Of a stretch of 64,000 bases of DNA, positions 20,272 to 31,179 are shown one piece after another. This DNA is from Thuidium tamariscinum (lineage: Eukaryota > Streptophyta > Bryopsida > Hypnales > Thuidiaceae), in NCBI GenBank assembly GCA_947034885.2, contig OX344751.2, positions 47,273,082 to 47,337,081 on the forward strand, given 5' to 3'. The notes below the pieces were generated by a model, which searched no databases, was not told the DNA's origin, and was given only the letters and a program-made list of their open reading frames with translations. The translations under genes and the position numbers were made by a program. Within the stretch, counting starts at the first letter, position 1; each line of letters opens with the position of its first letter.

Positions 20272-20620
20272 CTTTATAGGCGCGAGTACGGGTAAAATCC
20301 AGGGCGCGTGCGAATCAGAGGCGACCACGGGTGGCGCCAGGGCAACTGCGGCTAGAGGCGACTGCGGCTTAGGGCGACCGCGTATTGGAAGGGGGCGACC
20401 TCGGGTGCGGATGGGGCGACCGCGGATGTGGGGGGGGGCGACCACGGGTCCTTGAAGGGCGACCGCGGCTGCGCATGGGGCGACTTCGGGTGAGCCGCGG
20501 TCGCCTAATCCTGCAGTCGCCCCTAGCGCGGTCGCCCCCACGCTAAACCGCTACCCGTGGTCGCCCTACCCGCGGTCGCCCCTACCCGCGGTCGCCCTAC
20601 CCGCATGTGCCCTAATTTTT
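20272..20620 (-). promoter_or_regulatory. TATA box and two-sided GC-rich array of paralogue 3
   Basis: A TATA box (CCTATAAAG, 20272-20280 on the minus strand) lies about 160 nt upstream of the ATG. Above it about ten GGTCGCC or CGCGGTCGCCC words run in gene direction to about 20475. From about 20495 to 20620 the same words run in the opposite direction, ending in CCCTACCCGCGGTCGCC repeats on the plus strand. This inverted distal half resembles the patch at 6762-6925 above the kinase gene. Confidence 0.65.
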
Positions 20621-20650
20621 GCCACGCGGGCATCCAGGTGGCATTATTTT

Positions 20651-20733
20651 CCACGTGGTAATTTTTAAAAAGTCAAAGGTAAATTTGACTTTTATGGACG
20701 TCGCGGAGGGTCTACTGGACGTTTCGTGACGTC
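20651..20733. promoter_or_regulatory. G-box and TGACGTC words upstream of paralogue 3
   Basis: A perfect CCACGTGG palindrome at 20651-20658 and TGACGTC at 20727-20733, both classic bZIP/bHLH-type binding words, sit about 370-460 nt above the TATA box. Single short sites may occur by chance. Confidence 0.3.
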
Positions 20734-21076
20734 GCAATGTCGCGATGTCCGGCAGAACAACCCTACCTAGAAGGCGTAGGTGGCCCACATCCACTTGGAA
20801 AAGAACCCAAAAAGAGTGATTTACTCTCCTTTAACTTCGGTAATTTTATGCTTCAAGACATATGAGGGTGGCTAAGTCAAGAAGGTGATTTTTCCTCCTA
20901 CACATATGCACTATTAATATATACATGACCCTAAACCCTAATCCGCATGAAGTGGCTAAGCACCAACTATCACGAAGAACCCTATGTCAAAAATTTTGGC
21001 CACCTGATGTCATAGATCCACTTCTAGTAGACTGCAATGGGAGTGAAGACATATCCTCGAAAATACCACATTTGTC

Positions 21077-21368
21077 TTAAGACGGACTCAACTTCTTATT
21101 GTTATTAATATCCACCTCCATATGAGGAAAGCTGCCTGTACTTGCATACAATTTTTTATTAGGAACGGCCTTAGTACGCGGAAATTGTGCACAAGAATGG
21201 AATCGTTCAGGTGAAGAGCCTGCTTGTTTCAAGGGTAACCGCGAGTAAATAGGAGTCTTCAATGGACCACAATTTGGAGGGCTGTCAACAACTCCATCCT
21301 CTACATTGCCCTTCGAATTATCAATAGCAACAGATGCTACATCAGTCACTGAGCACATCACGTAAGGC
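21077..21368 (-). pseudogene. Unidentified host-like exon
   Basis: On the minus strand a pyrimidine-rich tract ending in AAG at 21369 precedes an open frame of about 96 codons to a TAA at 21077. The product reads PYVMCSVTDVASVA... and includes RLPLKQAGSSPERFH and CAQFPRTKAVPNKK. Composition looks coding and unlike the nearby AT-rich DNA. I do not recognise the family. It lies downstream, on the same strand, of the HAD phosphatase fragment, so it may be a further exon or part of another captured or decayed gene. Confidence 0.4.
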
Positions 21369-21865
21369 CTTGAAAAAAGAAAAGGGAAAGTGCTCTCTCC
21401 ATCTAAATCTGACCTCCTTGAACTTGAAAGCTCACATCCAGAACACAGGATCCTAGTAACTCTCTACTCCAATGAAAGAGTTTGCACATTGAATGGAACA
21501 ACCTAAAACTAATTAAAAAAAAAAAAGTAACAAATGCAATTATTGTTGACCCAAGGATAAGTAACCTCCAAATACAAGCACCCCCACAAGACAAATTACC
21601 ATTCAAAAAAACTACAACTACAGAATTTGAGTATAAAAGTCCACTAAAATTACAAATTTATTTACACTAAAATTTCTATCCAAAACTTACATCTACATCA
21701 CAAACTAAGACACGTAAAAATCTACGGCCACGGAGTATAATAATCAATGACATAATTCTATCCTCAGAGCTCAAAACAACTCCGCATATTTTTTGCAGAC
21801 TCCCGCATCCCATTCCAAATATACAAATGCAGCCACGAATTTAAAAGAAGGGAGTCATGGCCAAT

Positions 21866-22560
21866 CTAATTTCGGCACACAAAATCTCGAAATGCTCCCG
21901 TCTTACACTCATTATGCAAGCGTTGAAGCCATAGAGAGAGAGTTTCCATCAGAAAATTGTCATCTACTCTAGAATGTATCCAAGTCCTCAAGAATACAGC
22001 GTTACCATCTTCATTATAGATGCTCTTCTTGCGGGAGTCATCAATGAGTAAAGTATTGTCGCAGCTAAATGACGTCGTCCCACTAGGATTAGAAAAAAGA
22101 TGGTCCGCCAAAATTTTCAAGAATATTGGCTTCCGGGAATACTCCAAGTGCGGTAGAAATTTTCCCTTTGAGATTTCTATTTTCCTACAATACTCTTGTC
22201 TTAGAATATCGAATGGTTCCTTAGCACCACAAAACAAAAGCCCTGCAATGTTTTCCACATTCTTCTTCACCATAGAGCTCCAAACTACCCCACGATCCAC
22301 AATCTTAAAAAGGTTGACAAGAAACTCTTGACATCGTGGACACCGGAAAACGGCCTTAGAACCAACAATACTGGGACTTTGTGACCAAAGGTTCCTGTCG
22401 GGGCTACGTGCACGGTGAGTTCTCTAGCTTTTGAGCTATGTGTAGTTTGACAGAGAATTCCGTTCAAGTCGAGCACAATATTTAACTATTTCCATCGTTG
22501 TGGAGGCCCTACTACAGACACACTCTTGGGTGGAATATCTCCGACACACACTCCAACTAC
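21866..22560 (-). pseudogene. FCP1/NIF-like HAD phosphatase, decayed
   Basis: On the minus strand, after a CAG acceptor-like site at 22561, the coding trace reads GVCVGDIPPKSVSVVGPPQR, then the HAD nucleophile motif IVLDLNGIL, then LVLRPF, QEFLVNLF, VWSSMVKKNV, KPIFLKILADHLF, and NTLLIDDSRKKSIYN. This order (DxNG/DxDG motif, R-P-F, WSS, KP.LK, DDS) is that of FCP1-homology phosphatases and their plant DLNG relatives. A stop codon interrupts the frame shortly before the IVLDLNG motif, and the reading frame shifts between LVLRPF and RCPRCQEFL at about 22340-22350. It is therefore a pseudogene, or one with assembly errors. The last 90 codons to 21866 are open and end close to the usual family end. 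Confidence 0.7.
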
Positions 22561-22704
22561 CTGATCAAAGGAAAACACAAAGAAATGGGGTTACTTGTTT
22601 GAAAGTAGAATCGGAAAAGCCATAAAGCGGAAGAAAGCATTGTGTCCCACTAATCGAATCTATAGCACCTCCATTGACTGATGGTAATATATCCATTAAA
22701 AACT

Positions 22705-24460
22705 GCCATTTTTATTTCTAAAAATCAAGCCCTATAAAGACTTTCAATTCACGTAAAAAAAGGGCCAACAAAAATAGGTAGAAGTTGGATCATCATAGAA
22801 TATTCATGTTCTATGATGAATTCCCACTTTCTTAATTCAAATTGCCCATTCTTCATTCATGGGAAGGAAAACAAAAAACAGCCATTATTATTTCCAAATA
22901 CCAAGCCCACTAAAGACTTTGAAATCACGTAAAAAAAGGGCCAAGAAAAATAGGTAGAGGTTGGAACAGCATAGAACATTCATGTTCTATGATGGATTCC
23001 CACTTCTTTACCCCAAATTGCCCATTCTTTATTCATGGGAAAGAAAACAAAAAACTGCCATTTTTTTTTCTAAAAATCAAGCCCCATAAAGATTTTGAAT
23101 TCACGTAAAAAAAAGGGCCATAAAAAATAGGTAGAAGTTGGAACATCATAGAACATTCATGTTCTATGATGAATTCCCACTTTCTTAACTCAAATTGCCC
23201 ATTCTTTATTCATAGGAATGAAAACAAAAAACTACCATTTTTGTTTCTAAAAATCATGCCCACTAAAAACTTTGAATTCATGTAAAAAAATGGCCATAAG
23301 AAAAGGTAGAAGTTGGATCATCATAGAACATTCATGTTCTATGATGAATTCCCACTTTCTTAACTCAAATTGGGTCATTGCAAGGAACACCAGTCCAATT
23401 TTGCGGCACAACGCGAACCACTTTTTTGTTTTCGACTATCACTTTTGGAGATTAAGTCCAATGAACATGAAATTTTTATTGAAAATACCTAACTTGAATT
23501 TTATTGGATACTTTATTTTTCAGAAATTTAAAAAAATCATTTTATATTTAAAAAACATTTTTGTTGAGTTGTCACAAAATTACGTTTATGTTAATCATTA
23601 TGTTCTCAATGTCTCAATTTAATGATTTGAAGAAGAAACTTTCATGGTCTATTTGCATAGGTGTAAAACCTATAAATTCCAAAAAGAAATCTAAATATTT
23701 TTTTTTTTTTTGTCCTCTACACGAGTACAAAATTTTTCCTATAGCATGCAATTTTTGAACATTGATGATGGTTCTAAGATTGTTCTTTTGGTCAAATCTC
23801 ATCAAAATCAACTTTCCTCAAATGGAAAATTTTTAGTTTTTCTTAAAATTTATTTTCCTATTTTTTACAAATTAAAATGTGGAAGTACTAATTTTCATGA
23901 GATTTTGCACTTTTCTAGATTTCCTACTTAGAGATTTTTCCTATGCCTTTACTTTCTAGGGTACCTTCTTCTTAAAGGTTTATATATGAAACATATTTTT
24001 CACTTTTTTAAAAACTTTTTTTTCTAATTTTAAAGTACTTTAAAAAAAAACGTTTGAAAACGCTGCGCTTTTTGTACGGTGTTTCTTGCAACTACATTCT
24101 TTACTAATGGAAAGAAAACAAAAAACTGCCATTTTTGTTTCTAAAAATCAAGCCTACCAAAGACTTTGAATTCACATAGTAAAAGGGCTAAAAAAAAAGG
24201 TAGAAGATGGATCACCATAGAACATTCATGTTCTATGATGAATTTCCACTTTCTTAACTCAAATTGCCCATTCTTTATTTATGGGAATGAAAACAAAAAA
24301 ACAGCCATTATTATTTCTAAATATGAAGCCCATTAAAGACTTTGAATTCATAGAAAAAAATGGCCAAAAAAAATAGGTAGAGGTTGGAACATCATAGAAC
24401 ATTCATGTTCTATGATGAATTCCGTTTTATTAAGGTGAAATTCACCATTGCTTGTTTATG
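22705..24460. repeat. 176-bp tandem repeat with dyad core, interrupted by a MITE
   Basis: Six units repeat every 175-177 bp. Each has an A/T-rich AAAACTGCCATTTTT...AAAAATCAAGCC part, AAAAAAAGGGCC, AGGTAGAAGTTGG, and a dyad made of CATCATAGAACAT, two bases, and its reverse complement. The dyads lie at 22791, 22967, 23144, 23319, 24213 and 24390 and are nearly perfect in every unit. The jump between the fourth and fifth is explained by the element at 23372-24096. Confidence 0.85.
23372..24096. mobile_element. TTAA-type MITE inserted in 176-bp array (family B, copy 3)
   Basis: Left end GGGTCATTGCAAGGAACACC and right end (reverse complement) GTTGCAAGAAACACCG. Removing it restores the 176-bp rhythm. 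Its interior matches the reverse complement of 50661-51378 over most of its length (ACCACTTTTTTGTT, TTTTGGAGATTAAGTCCAAT, TTCATGGTCTATTT, GTGTAAAACCTATAAATTC). The target-site duplication is not clean. Confidence 0.75.
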
Positions 24461-25854
24461 GGAAAATAATGAAAACACAGTCATTTTTATTTTAGGATGA
24501 ATATGAAATCTTTTGAAATTAAAAAAATAAAAGTTATGTACAAGTTCAAATGTTTTAGAAGTCAATAATGATGTTTTGTATAAATTTTAGATTTTACAAA
24601 CTAAGATGGCTTGTAGTATCATTAAGTTTTGATTTCCCCCCAAATTTGAATTTGTGCCCCTATTTTTTCTCTTTAATTTTAGACTTCCAAGACATTAAAT
24701 GACCTTCATCTCATATTTGACAAAGGCCCAAAAAGGAAGGTGTCAAGCGGAAATGTCATGAAATAACTAAGTTTTTAAACCAAAATAAACATTCATGTTT
24801 TCAAATTGCTTTTACTACACCTCCACAAAAACATAATTGTCTAGGTGAATTTTCTTTCAATTGAAGTTGTATGTTATTTATAAGGATGAAATAACTATTC
24901 ATCCTTTTTAAAGCATAAAAAGTTTATTATATTTAGCAAATCTTGTAGTTTTTTTTCTTGAACGTCATTTGAATTCATTCAAGCGAAATATAGGGTTTCA
25001 AAAGAGAAATAAAGGGTGGTGGTGTTTACCTTTGTGACAAAGTCTTTTTAAGAAGAAATTGTACCTTATAATTTTCTTTGAGGAGTAATGTGAGTATCCT
25101 TACAAATAATTTTGAGTCTATAATTGTATAAGGATTTCTTGAAGATGGAGAGTCCATTTTTTTATAATTCTACATATTAGTATGGTCTTATTGAGGTTAA
25201 AAGACACAATGGTGTAATTACTTTCTTACTCTTTTTTACACTAATCTCTTTGAATACAAATAGATATGTTCTAACAATAAGGTTTTGGGTGTAGAATTTT
25301 GAATAATGAATGTTTATGCAACATAATTCAATTTAAATAGGTGGACAAGAAAAGGGATAGTAGTTTTTTATTTGGTTTAACTTGTGCAGTGCCTAAATTC
25401 AATATTTTAAAAAAAAATACTTGAGATTAATGAATGAACTCATAAGTCTAGAGCCTAAAACTTCACAATGAATATGGAACAAGTACTTTAGGAAATGAAC
25501 TGCTTAGAGCCCAAAACATCGAATCAATATGGAAGCGCCATCTTGTAAAGCTGTTAGGGACAAATGTAAGGTATGTCAAGGCCTAGTCTAAAGAAAATTT
25601 CAAATTGGAATGAAGTAGTAATAAATGAAATAATGTGCCTATACCTCAAAACATTTTCTAACAATCATGATGGTAATGGGTCAAGAGAGAGTGAAACGCT
25701 AGGTAAAGTAAGTCTTTTAATTCATTATCTCATTCTTAATCTTTCCTTTATTTAAGTTGTGTGTTGTAAGAGTTTTAGGAGATGTTTAGAAGCTCTTATG
25801 TCTAGAATATTCATACTAAAACTTTAGTAGTGTTACATTCAGTAATCTAAGACA
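24461..25854. other. AT-rich stretch without recognisable gene
   Basis: No domain-bearing frame and no repeat end recognised. Confidence 0.4.
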
Positions 25855-25858
25855 TTAA

Positions 25859-26950
25859 GGGTGATTGCAAGAAACAAAATTTGTCCTATTTTTTGTCCCC
25901 TTGACCTCCAACAGGTAGTTTTTTGCTCATAACTTTTGCATAGTTTTTCCTATCAACTTGAAATTTGGAATGAAGGTGCATACAAAAGTCTTATATATTG
26001 TGTAATTTTTTCAATTTTTTTAAAATTATTTTACTATTTTAAAACTGCCCCCAATTGGCTGTCTACCTAGGCCATTTTGGGGGGTTTTAGTCCTATTTTT
26101 GACCGAAAATGCAAAGTTTGATCTGAAAATTGGCATGCTTAGATATATAGTATAGTCACACAATCCCTAAAAAGGATTTTTGAAAATATTAAACTGTCCA
26201 ACTTCCACATGTCGTCAAAGTGGCTGACTTTGTACAAGTGTAGAGAATAGAATTAATTTTTTCCAAAGATGAAATTTGTTGGAAAAGAAAGACCTTTACT
26301 TGAAGAAAAAAAAAAAATTTATTTGAATTTTTTGAATTTTTTACTATTTTTACCAAATTAGTGAAAAAAGAGCTATTTTCATTGTATTTTCCATTCTCTA
26401 TAACACATAAGAGGATATCTGGGCCCCAAAGAGACCGTTTTAGGGGTGTTCCCCGAAATTGTTCCCACTGCTGCAGACCAGCACCCTGTTGGTCTGAATT
26501 TTTTAATTTAAAAAAAAAAAAATTAAATTTTTTTTTTTTCAAAAAACTTCAGAATGTATTAAATAGAAAAAAAATGATTTAAAAAAATATTTTTTTTTCC
26601 AAAAAATTATTTTAAAAATATTTAATATTTAATTTAAATTAATAAAAAATTATTATTTTCTGACGTGGCAGTCGCTCGACCACATCAGCATTGCGTTCCC
26701 AGCGTTCCCAATGCGTTCCCAGCGTTTGGGAACTCGCAGTCTCTTACAGGAGCTGAAAATCCTCTTATGTTTAGAGAAAAAATTTCTTAGGTCTGAATTT
26801 CAAGAGACATAATATTCACATTGCTCTTCAAATTATCCATATTTTTTTCAATTTAAAAAAAAATTATTTCAAAGGGTCACAGGACTCACAGGACTCATTG
26901 GTTTTGAGCCATTTTGAGCCAAAACCAGTAAGTGTTCCTTGCAACGACCC
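25859..26950. mobile_element. TTAA-flanked MITE (family B, copy 2)
   Basis: Terminal words GGGTGATTGCAAGAAAC and, at the other end, its inverted form ...TTGCAACGACCC. It is flanked on both sides by exact TTAA (25855-25858 and 26951-26954). Length 1092 bp, near the 1088 bp of copy 1. Shares internal words with copy 1 (TTTTACTATTTT, TGCCCCCAATT). Near 26690-26740 it carries a tandem GCGTTCCCA run. No transposase frame. Confidence 0.8.
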
Positions 26951-27039
26951 TTAATAGCCGAGATTAGACTTTTGAGGAGGAAGTAAAAAGTGATTGTTCT
27001 TTACTAGTTCTTGAAGTTGTAGCTTATTATTCCTTTGAA

Positions 27040-27444
27040 ATGAGAGAAGGAATGTCAAATTGTGGTAGTTGCCTTACCAATGACACTAAATGCAAGGTGA
27101 CTACAGATGCACAGAGTAGGAAGAAAAGAAAGCTTGACATTGCTTTCAATTCTCCCTCCCTATACAAGTGTAACTTTAATTTTTGTGAAGGTAATGATGA
27201 GGAGGCGGACGATGAGGCGGGCGTTGAGGCGGGCGCTGTGGCGAGCGTTGAGGCGGGCGTTGAGGCGGACGAAGAGGAGGAGATTGAAGGGAAGAGTTTA
27301 GAGGATGAGGTGAATTTGGGTGATGAGGAGAACTCTATGGGCGAGGAAGATGAAGGTGTGCTAAAGCCTTTCGACTGGAATCTTGATTCCGAATCGGATT
27401 ATGACTCTGATAGCTACAAATTTTCTTGGCTAGATGACTTCTGA
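27040..27444 (+). CDS. Small acidic ORF with 12-bp minisatellite
   Basis: An open frame of 134 codons starts at an ATG and ends in the acidic tail YDSDSYKFSWLDDF. The N-terminal part has C and K/R residues (NCGSCLTNDTKCK, RKKRK). The middle is an acidic run built from a 12-bp repeat (GAGGCGGGCGTT, about 27199-27275). No known domain. It may be the last exon of a larger gene or a gene of the region to its right. Whether it is expressed is unknown. Confidence 0.4.
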   Translation: MREGMSNCGSCLTNDTKCKVTTDAQSRKKRKLDIAFNSPSLYKCNFNFCEGNDEEADDEAGVEAGAVASVEAGVEADEEEEIEGKSLEDEVNLGDEENSMGEEDEGVLKPFDWNLDSESDYDSDSYKFSWLDDF

Positions 27445-28495
27445 TCACTATTGTAGTATATTGTTTTGTCATTTTGTGGTGATCAAATGGGTTGTGTAAT
27501 AACTATCGTTGAAGGAATATATAGGTGGTAGTCCACATTTTGTCATCTTTAGTATATATGTTGTTTTGCAATATCCGGTAATCTTTGTTCCGTAAAATAG
27601 TTTTCAATATTTTCAGCACAGGATAAGAACACTGGCATTTTCTTTTTACTTATAACACCAACACCTTTTCCTAGTATTTTCAGGCCGTCATTCCCTTAAT
27701 ACTATTTGTAGTCCAGTGTTAAGGGCTAGTAGCCTTTTCCCGTTTTAGAGGCTTTAATATTCTTGTGATGCATATAGTGGCCACTGATAAAAGACACACT
27801 TTACAAATAATAGCGCGTCTTTTTCAATGAAGGAGAATTTTGTGCATACACACCCGCTTCCGCAAGGAATAGCCGTTGATGCAATTTGTATACACCTTAC
27901 TGCTTGCATTCTCTTTCCCTCTCTCTCAATTTCATTGTCTTTGTTGCCATTATATTGTTGTCTTTGTGTTGTATGCCCTCTTGTGGATTAAGGTATGTTG
28001 TAATGCATTTGTTGTTTGATTTGACATGAATCATATTGTCATACACTGCTTGTTTTTTGCCAAGTAAGTAGAATAGATTTGGTAGATATTTGTGCAAACA
28101 GTTGCAAAGTATATTTCCGTTGTTTGGTAGCGTATGAAGTTGCATTAGAGGGTATTGCAAAGAGATAGTGTTGCTCGGTCATAGTCTATAACCTCGCTCC
28201 AGTTCACTCATAAGTAATTAGTATTGTTGATGCCTAAGGAAATTGAATTCAGGTGAATGTTGACTTGTACTTAATTTTTGAAATTGTCGATAGTTTTTGG
28301 ACAGGGCTTCTAGTTCCCTTATATGATTTGCATTTGCCTTTGTATTATAGAATGAATTCTTGTAATTGTCATAAACACTGAATTTCAATTTTAGAGTGTT
28401 GATCATTGTTGCATTACAGTATTATATGATTCAAAGTGTAGCTAGTACAATGATGCCGGATTTATCAGAACATGTCATGTTTATGATGTACGAAG
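27445..28495. other. Non-coding stretch between acidic ORF and dyad array
   Basis: Moderate base composition, no domain-bearing frame. It may hold the 3' UTR of the acidic ORF. No repeat ends recognised. Confidence 0.35.
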
Positions 28496-29398
28496 TATCC
28501 TTGATTCAAGGATAATATCACCTAAGATGCCAAGTCCTTGTTGTCCCTAATTTAAAAGAGCATACAAAATAACATGAAAGCATCCAATTAATCACTTTGT
28601 ATTTTATCCTCAACTCAAGGATACAATCCACTAATCCAAATTGTGATAGGCCTAGTCCAATTAAATTATCCTCAAGTCAAGGATAATATGACTTTTCAAA
28701 TCTAATCTAAAAGAAGACCTTCAAAGAAATTTTTATAATACCTCATACCTTTTGGGTTATCCTGGACTTGAGGATATTATTAACTTTTGTATTGACAATT
28801 ACTATTACGAAATTAGTAGCAATACATTTTAATATGCCAGTAAGATTATCCTTGACTCGAGGATAATATTTGATTCACCAAGAGATCTATAATGACTGAA
28901 TTCAAGTAGGGATGTTCAGTAGTCTATCAGTCAGAGTATCCTTGTTTCGAGGATATTCTAAAAATCAAAAAAAGATTTCTATGTTTGAATTTAGACAGGC
29001 ACCTGTCAATGAAGGTATCCACGACCCAAGTATACCATATAAAAATAGAAGTGGTCTTCCAATATGCCATGATGAGAATACTTGTATAATTCTTCATTAG
29101 TCAGTTCATCCTCAACTTGAGGATATTTATGTGACATAGGAATGGCCTTTCAAAGTGTATAGGTAGCAGTATTTTCATGTCGGTTTGTCGACCAGATTAT
29201 CCTTGACTTGAGGATACTACATGGAAAATGAAACGGTCTTAAGGAATGCCATGGTGAGAGTACTTGTAGATTTCTTCACCAATGAGATCATCATCGACTC
29301 GGGGATATTTTGTGTAGCTGGGAACAACCTTTCATTACAGAAGGATAACAGGTTTTCCACATCAGTGTATTGAGTAGATTATCCTAGACTCGAGGATA
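28496..29398. repeat. Eleven-copy palindrome array with 91-bp period
   Basis: A 19-bp palindrome near TATCCTNGACTNGAGGATA starts at 28496, 28605, 28667, 28758, 28847, 28937, 29016, 29107, 29198, 29289 and 29380. Spacings are 109, 62, 91, 89, 90, 79, 91, 91, 91 and 91. The 72 bp between palindromes are far more diverged. Alternating units (29016 with 29198; 29107 with 29289) resemble each other, so the array grew as a 182-bp dimer. The last copy ends 62 bp before a TATA box, which suggests upstream binding sites of a promoter. Confidence 0.85.
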
Positions 29399-29460
29399 CT
29401 CTACACTTAGAAAATTAAAGTCCTTGCAACTATTACTTGATTCGGTCGTCGTGTAGAGGG

Positions 29461-29469
29461 CTATAAAAC
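29461..29469 (+). promoter_or_regulatory. TATA box below palindrome array
   Basis: CTATAAAAC lies 62 bp past the last palindrome and about 360 bp before the decayed coding trace at 29825. A TATA box alone is weak evidence; the array position strengthens it. Confidence 0.4.
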
Positions 29470-29824
29470 CTGAATGTTATAGATTCTTCAAATGTTTCTA
29501 TTTGACGACTTATTCTAAGCTTCTTGACAATATCCTATTCATTGTAGGATCATTTTTGGTATATGAAGTCTTACAAGTGGTCTAATGGGTATAATAGCTT
29601 TCTTATTTCATAGGTTGTGAGAAGCTTTGTTCTATTTCTACTTCTTCAGTTTTAGCTCACTATGATTTCCTAATGTTTTGGTTAGATGTAAAGAGAATAT
29701 GTCTAACAAAAGTACTGTTTTTGATATAGTATAAAGACTCTTTACTCTGATGAATTTGCCTTTATAGTGCCAACGTTACCACCTGGTGTTGCACCCTATG
29801 AGGATATTGTACTTCTTGGTTAAC

Positions 29825-31179
29825 AAAGGCTGTAACGTTCACAAATGAGGCTGGGATAGACATTGCAAAGGCGATCTACCATAGAGTTGATGTTAGTCTG
29901 TTAATTGATGTAAATGGAAAGGCCCTTGGTGACGATTGTGTAGCGGTTCAAATTGTAGAGTCCTTATTTGAGGACAAAGTTCCGCCGGCGTGGATGTGGT
30001 CCTTGCACTTTTGAAGTAACAAGCATGTCTTTCTTAACAAAGCCAGCTTGTACAACCATGAACAAACCCACATCTACAATGCGGCCATGAATGCTTCAAG
30101 GAGATGGCCCCAAGTGGGTGTGAGGGCTTATAAAATTCCACAAGATAAGAGGGATCCAATAAATCCACCAAAAAAAGAGAGACTGCTCATCGCTCAAGCC
30201 ATTAACGCAGTGTCCATCAAGACATGCTATAAGAATAATTGCTTGCATCCATTTCCTCATGGGCAGATTCAAGCCATTCGGTCCCAAGTGCACATTCATG
30301 AATGTGTATACAGCTATAATTCCCGTGTACTTGATGTGCACAAATAGGTCCACTTTAACACAAACGAAAATGATATGATCATGTTAGCAGGATTTGAAGT
30401 GTGTCTAATGGCCTGGTGTACCATTCAAGAAGTGTATAAGTCGACCTATTACACGTACCATTAGAGAAAATATAGACTTTTTGCAGGGCCGCCAAACTTG
30501 GCCAGTCTATTACTACACCTATACTGCACCTCTACTAAGCTATAGAAAGGACGGAATTGCTGACAAAGATGCCATTTAGCTTGTGTGAATATCTTAAGCA
30601 TCTTTCTTTTTTAATTCTAGATCTATCAGGGAGAGATGACAGGTTCCTTCTTTTACAATCCACCTAGAAGCTGAAAGCTAAAACTTGAATATTTTTTGCA
30701 TTTCCTTTACGATTAAATGCTTTGACAATAGCAAACCTAACACAAACGTCAATAGGGGAAAAAACCTGTCAAAGTGAAAATAAACATTTTTGATGGGTCT
30801 CTCCGGCACCTCTTAGCGGCCCTTCACAAAGTCCATGTTTTCTCTAATGCAAGCGGAGGCAAAGACAAATAAGCAACCAAAACAGCATAGTAATCTTAGC
30901 TTGAAGAAGCCCTGGACGCATACTTTACAAGCCATAGTTACGCATCGATTGCTTATGGAAAAGGATGCTAAACCTATGCCACACAAGTCAAGGATGCTTG
31001 AATCAGGGGAACGAGTTCCATCTATGGTCCTCTTGTCTGTGTTTCGTTGGGGGGAGAAATTGCCTAGAATAAACAATGTTAATTCACTACTACAAGTGCA
31101 ACCTATTTCTACAAGTGGTTTGAGCAGAATCCTGAGAATAGCAGATTATGTAGAGCATTATAAATATATTCATATATAA
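29825..31179 (+). pseudogene. Decayed gene of unknown, possibly transposon, family
   Basis: Coding traces in order: KAVTFTNEAGIDIAKAIYHR and IDVNGKALGDDCVAVQIVES (29825-30016), then a stretch with SRRWPQVGVRAYKIP, HPFPHGQIQAI and YNSRVLDVHK (30040-30345), then NENDMIMLAGFEVCLMAWC (to about 30480), then an open frame from 30835 with RLLMEKDAKPMPHKSRML, ESGERVPSMVLLSVFRW. The traces look like parts of one protein, broken by frame changes and stops. The AGFEVCLMAWC...STYY region recalls the helix-turn-helix-like part of plant transposon-related proteins, but I cannot name the family. The palindrome array and TATA box lie directly upstream. Confidence 0.5.

Noticed and set aside
28496-29398. CRISPR-like array
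   Set aside because: Repeats are short palindromes with fixed spacing, but spacers are related to each other as 182-bp dimers and the setting is a plant genome; it is a tandem repeat.
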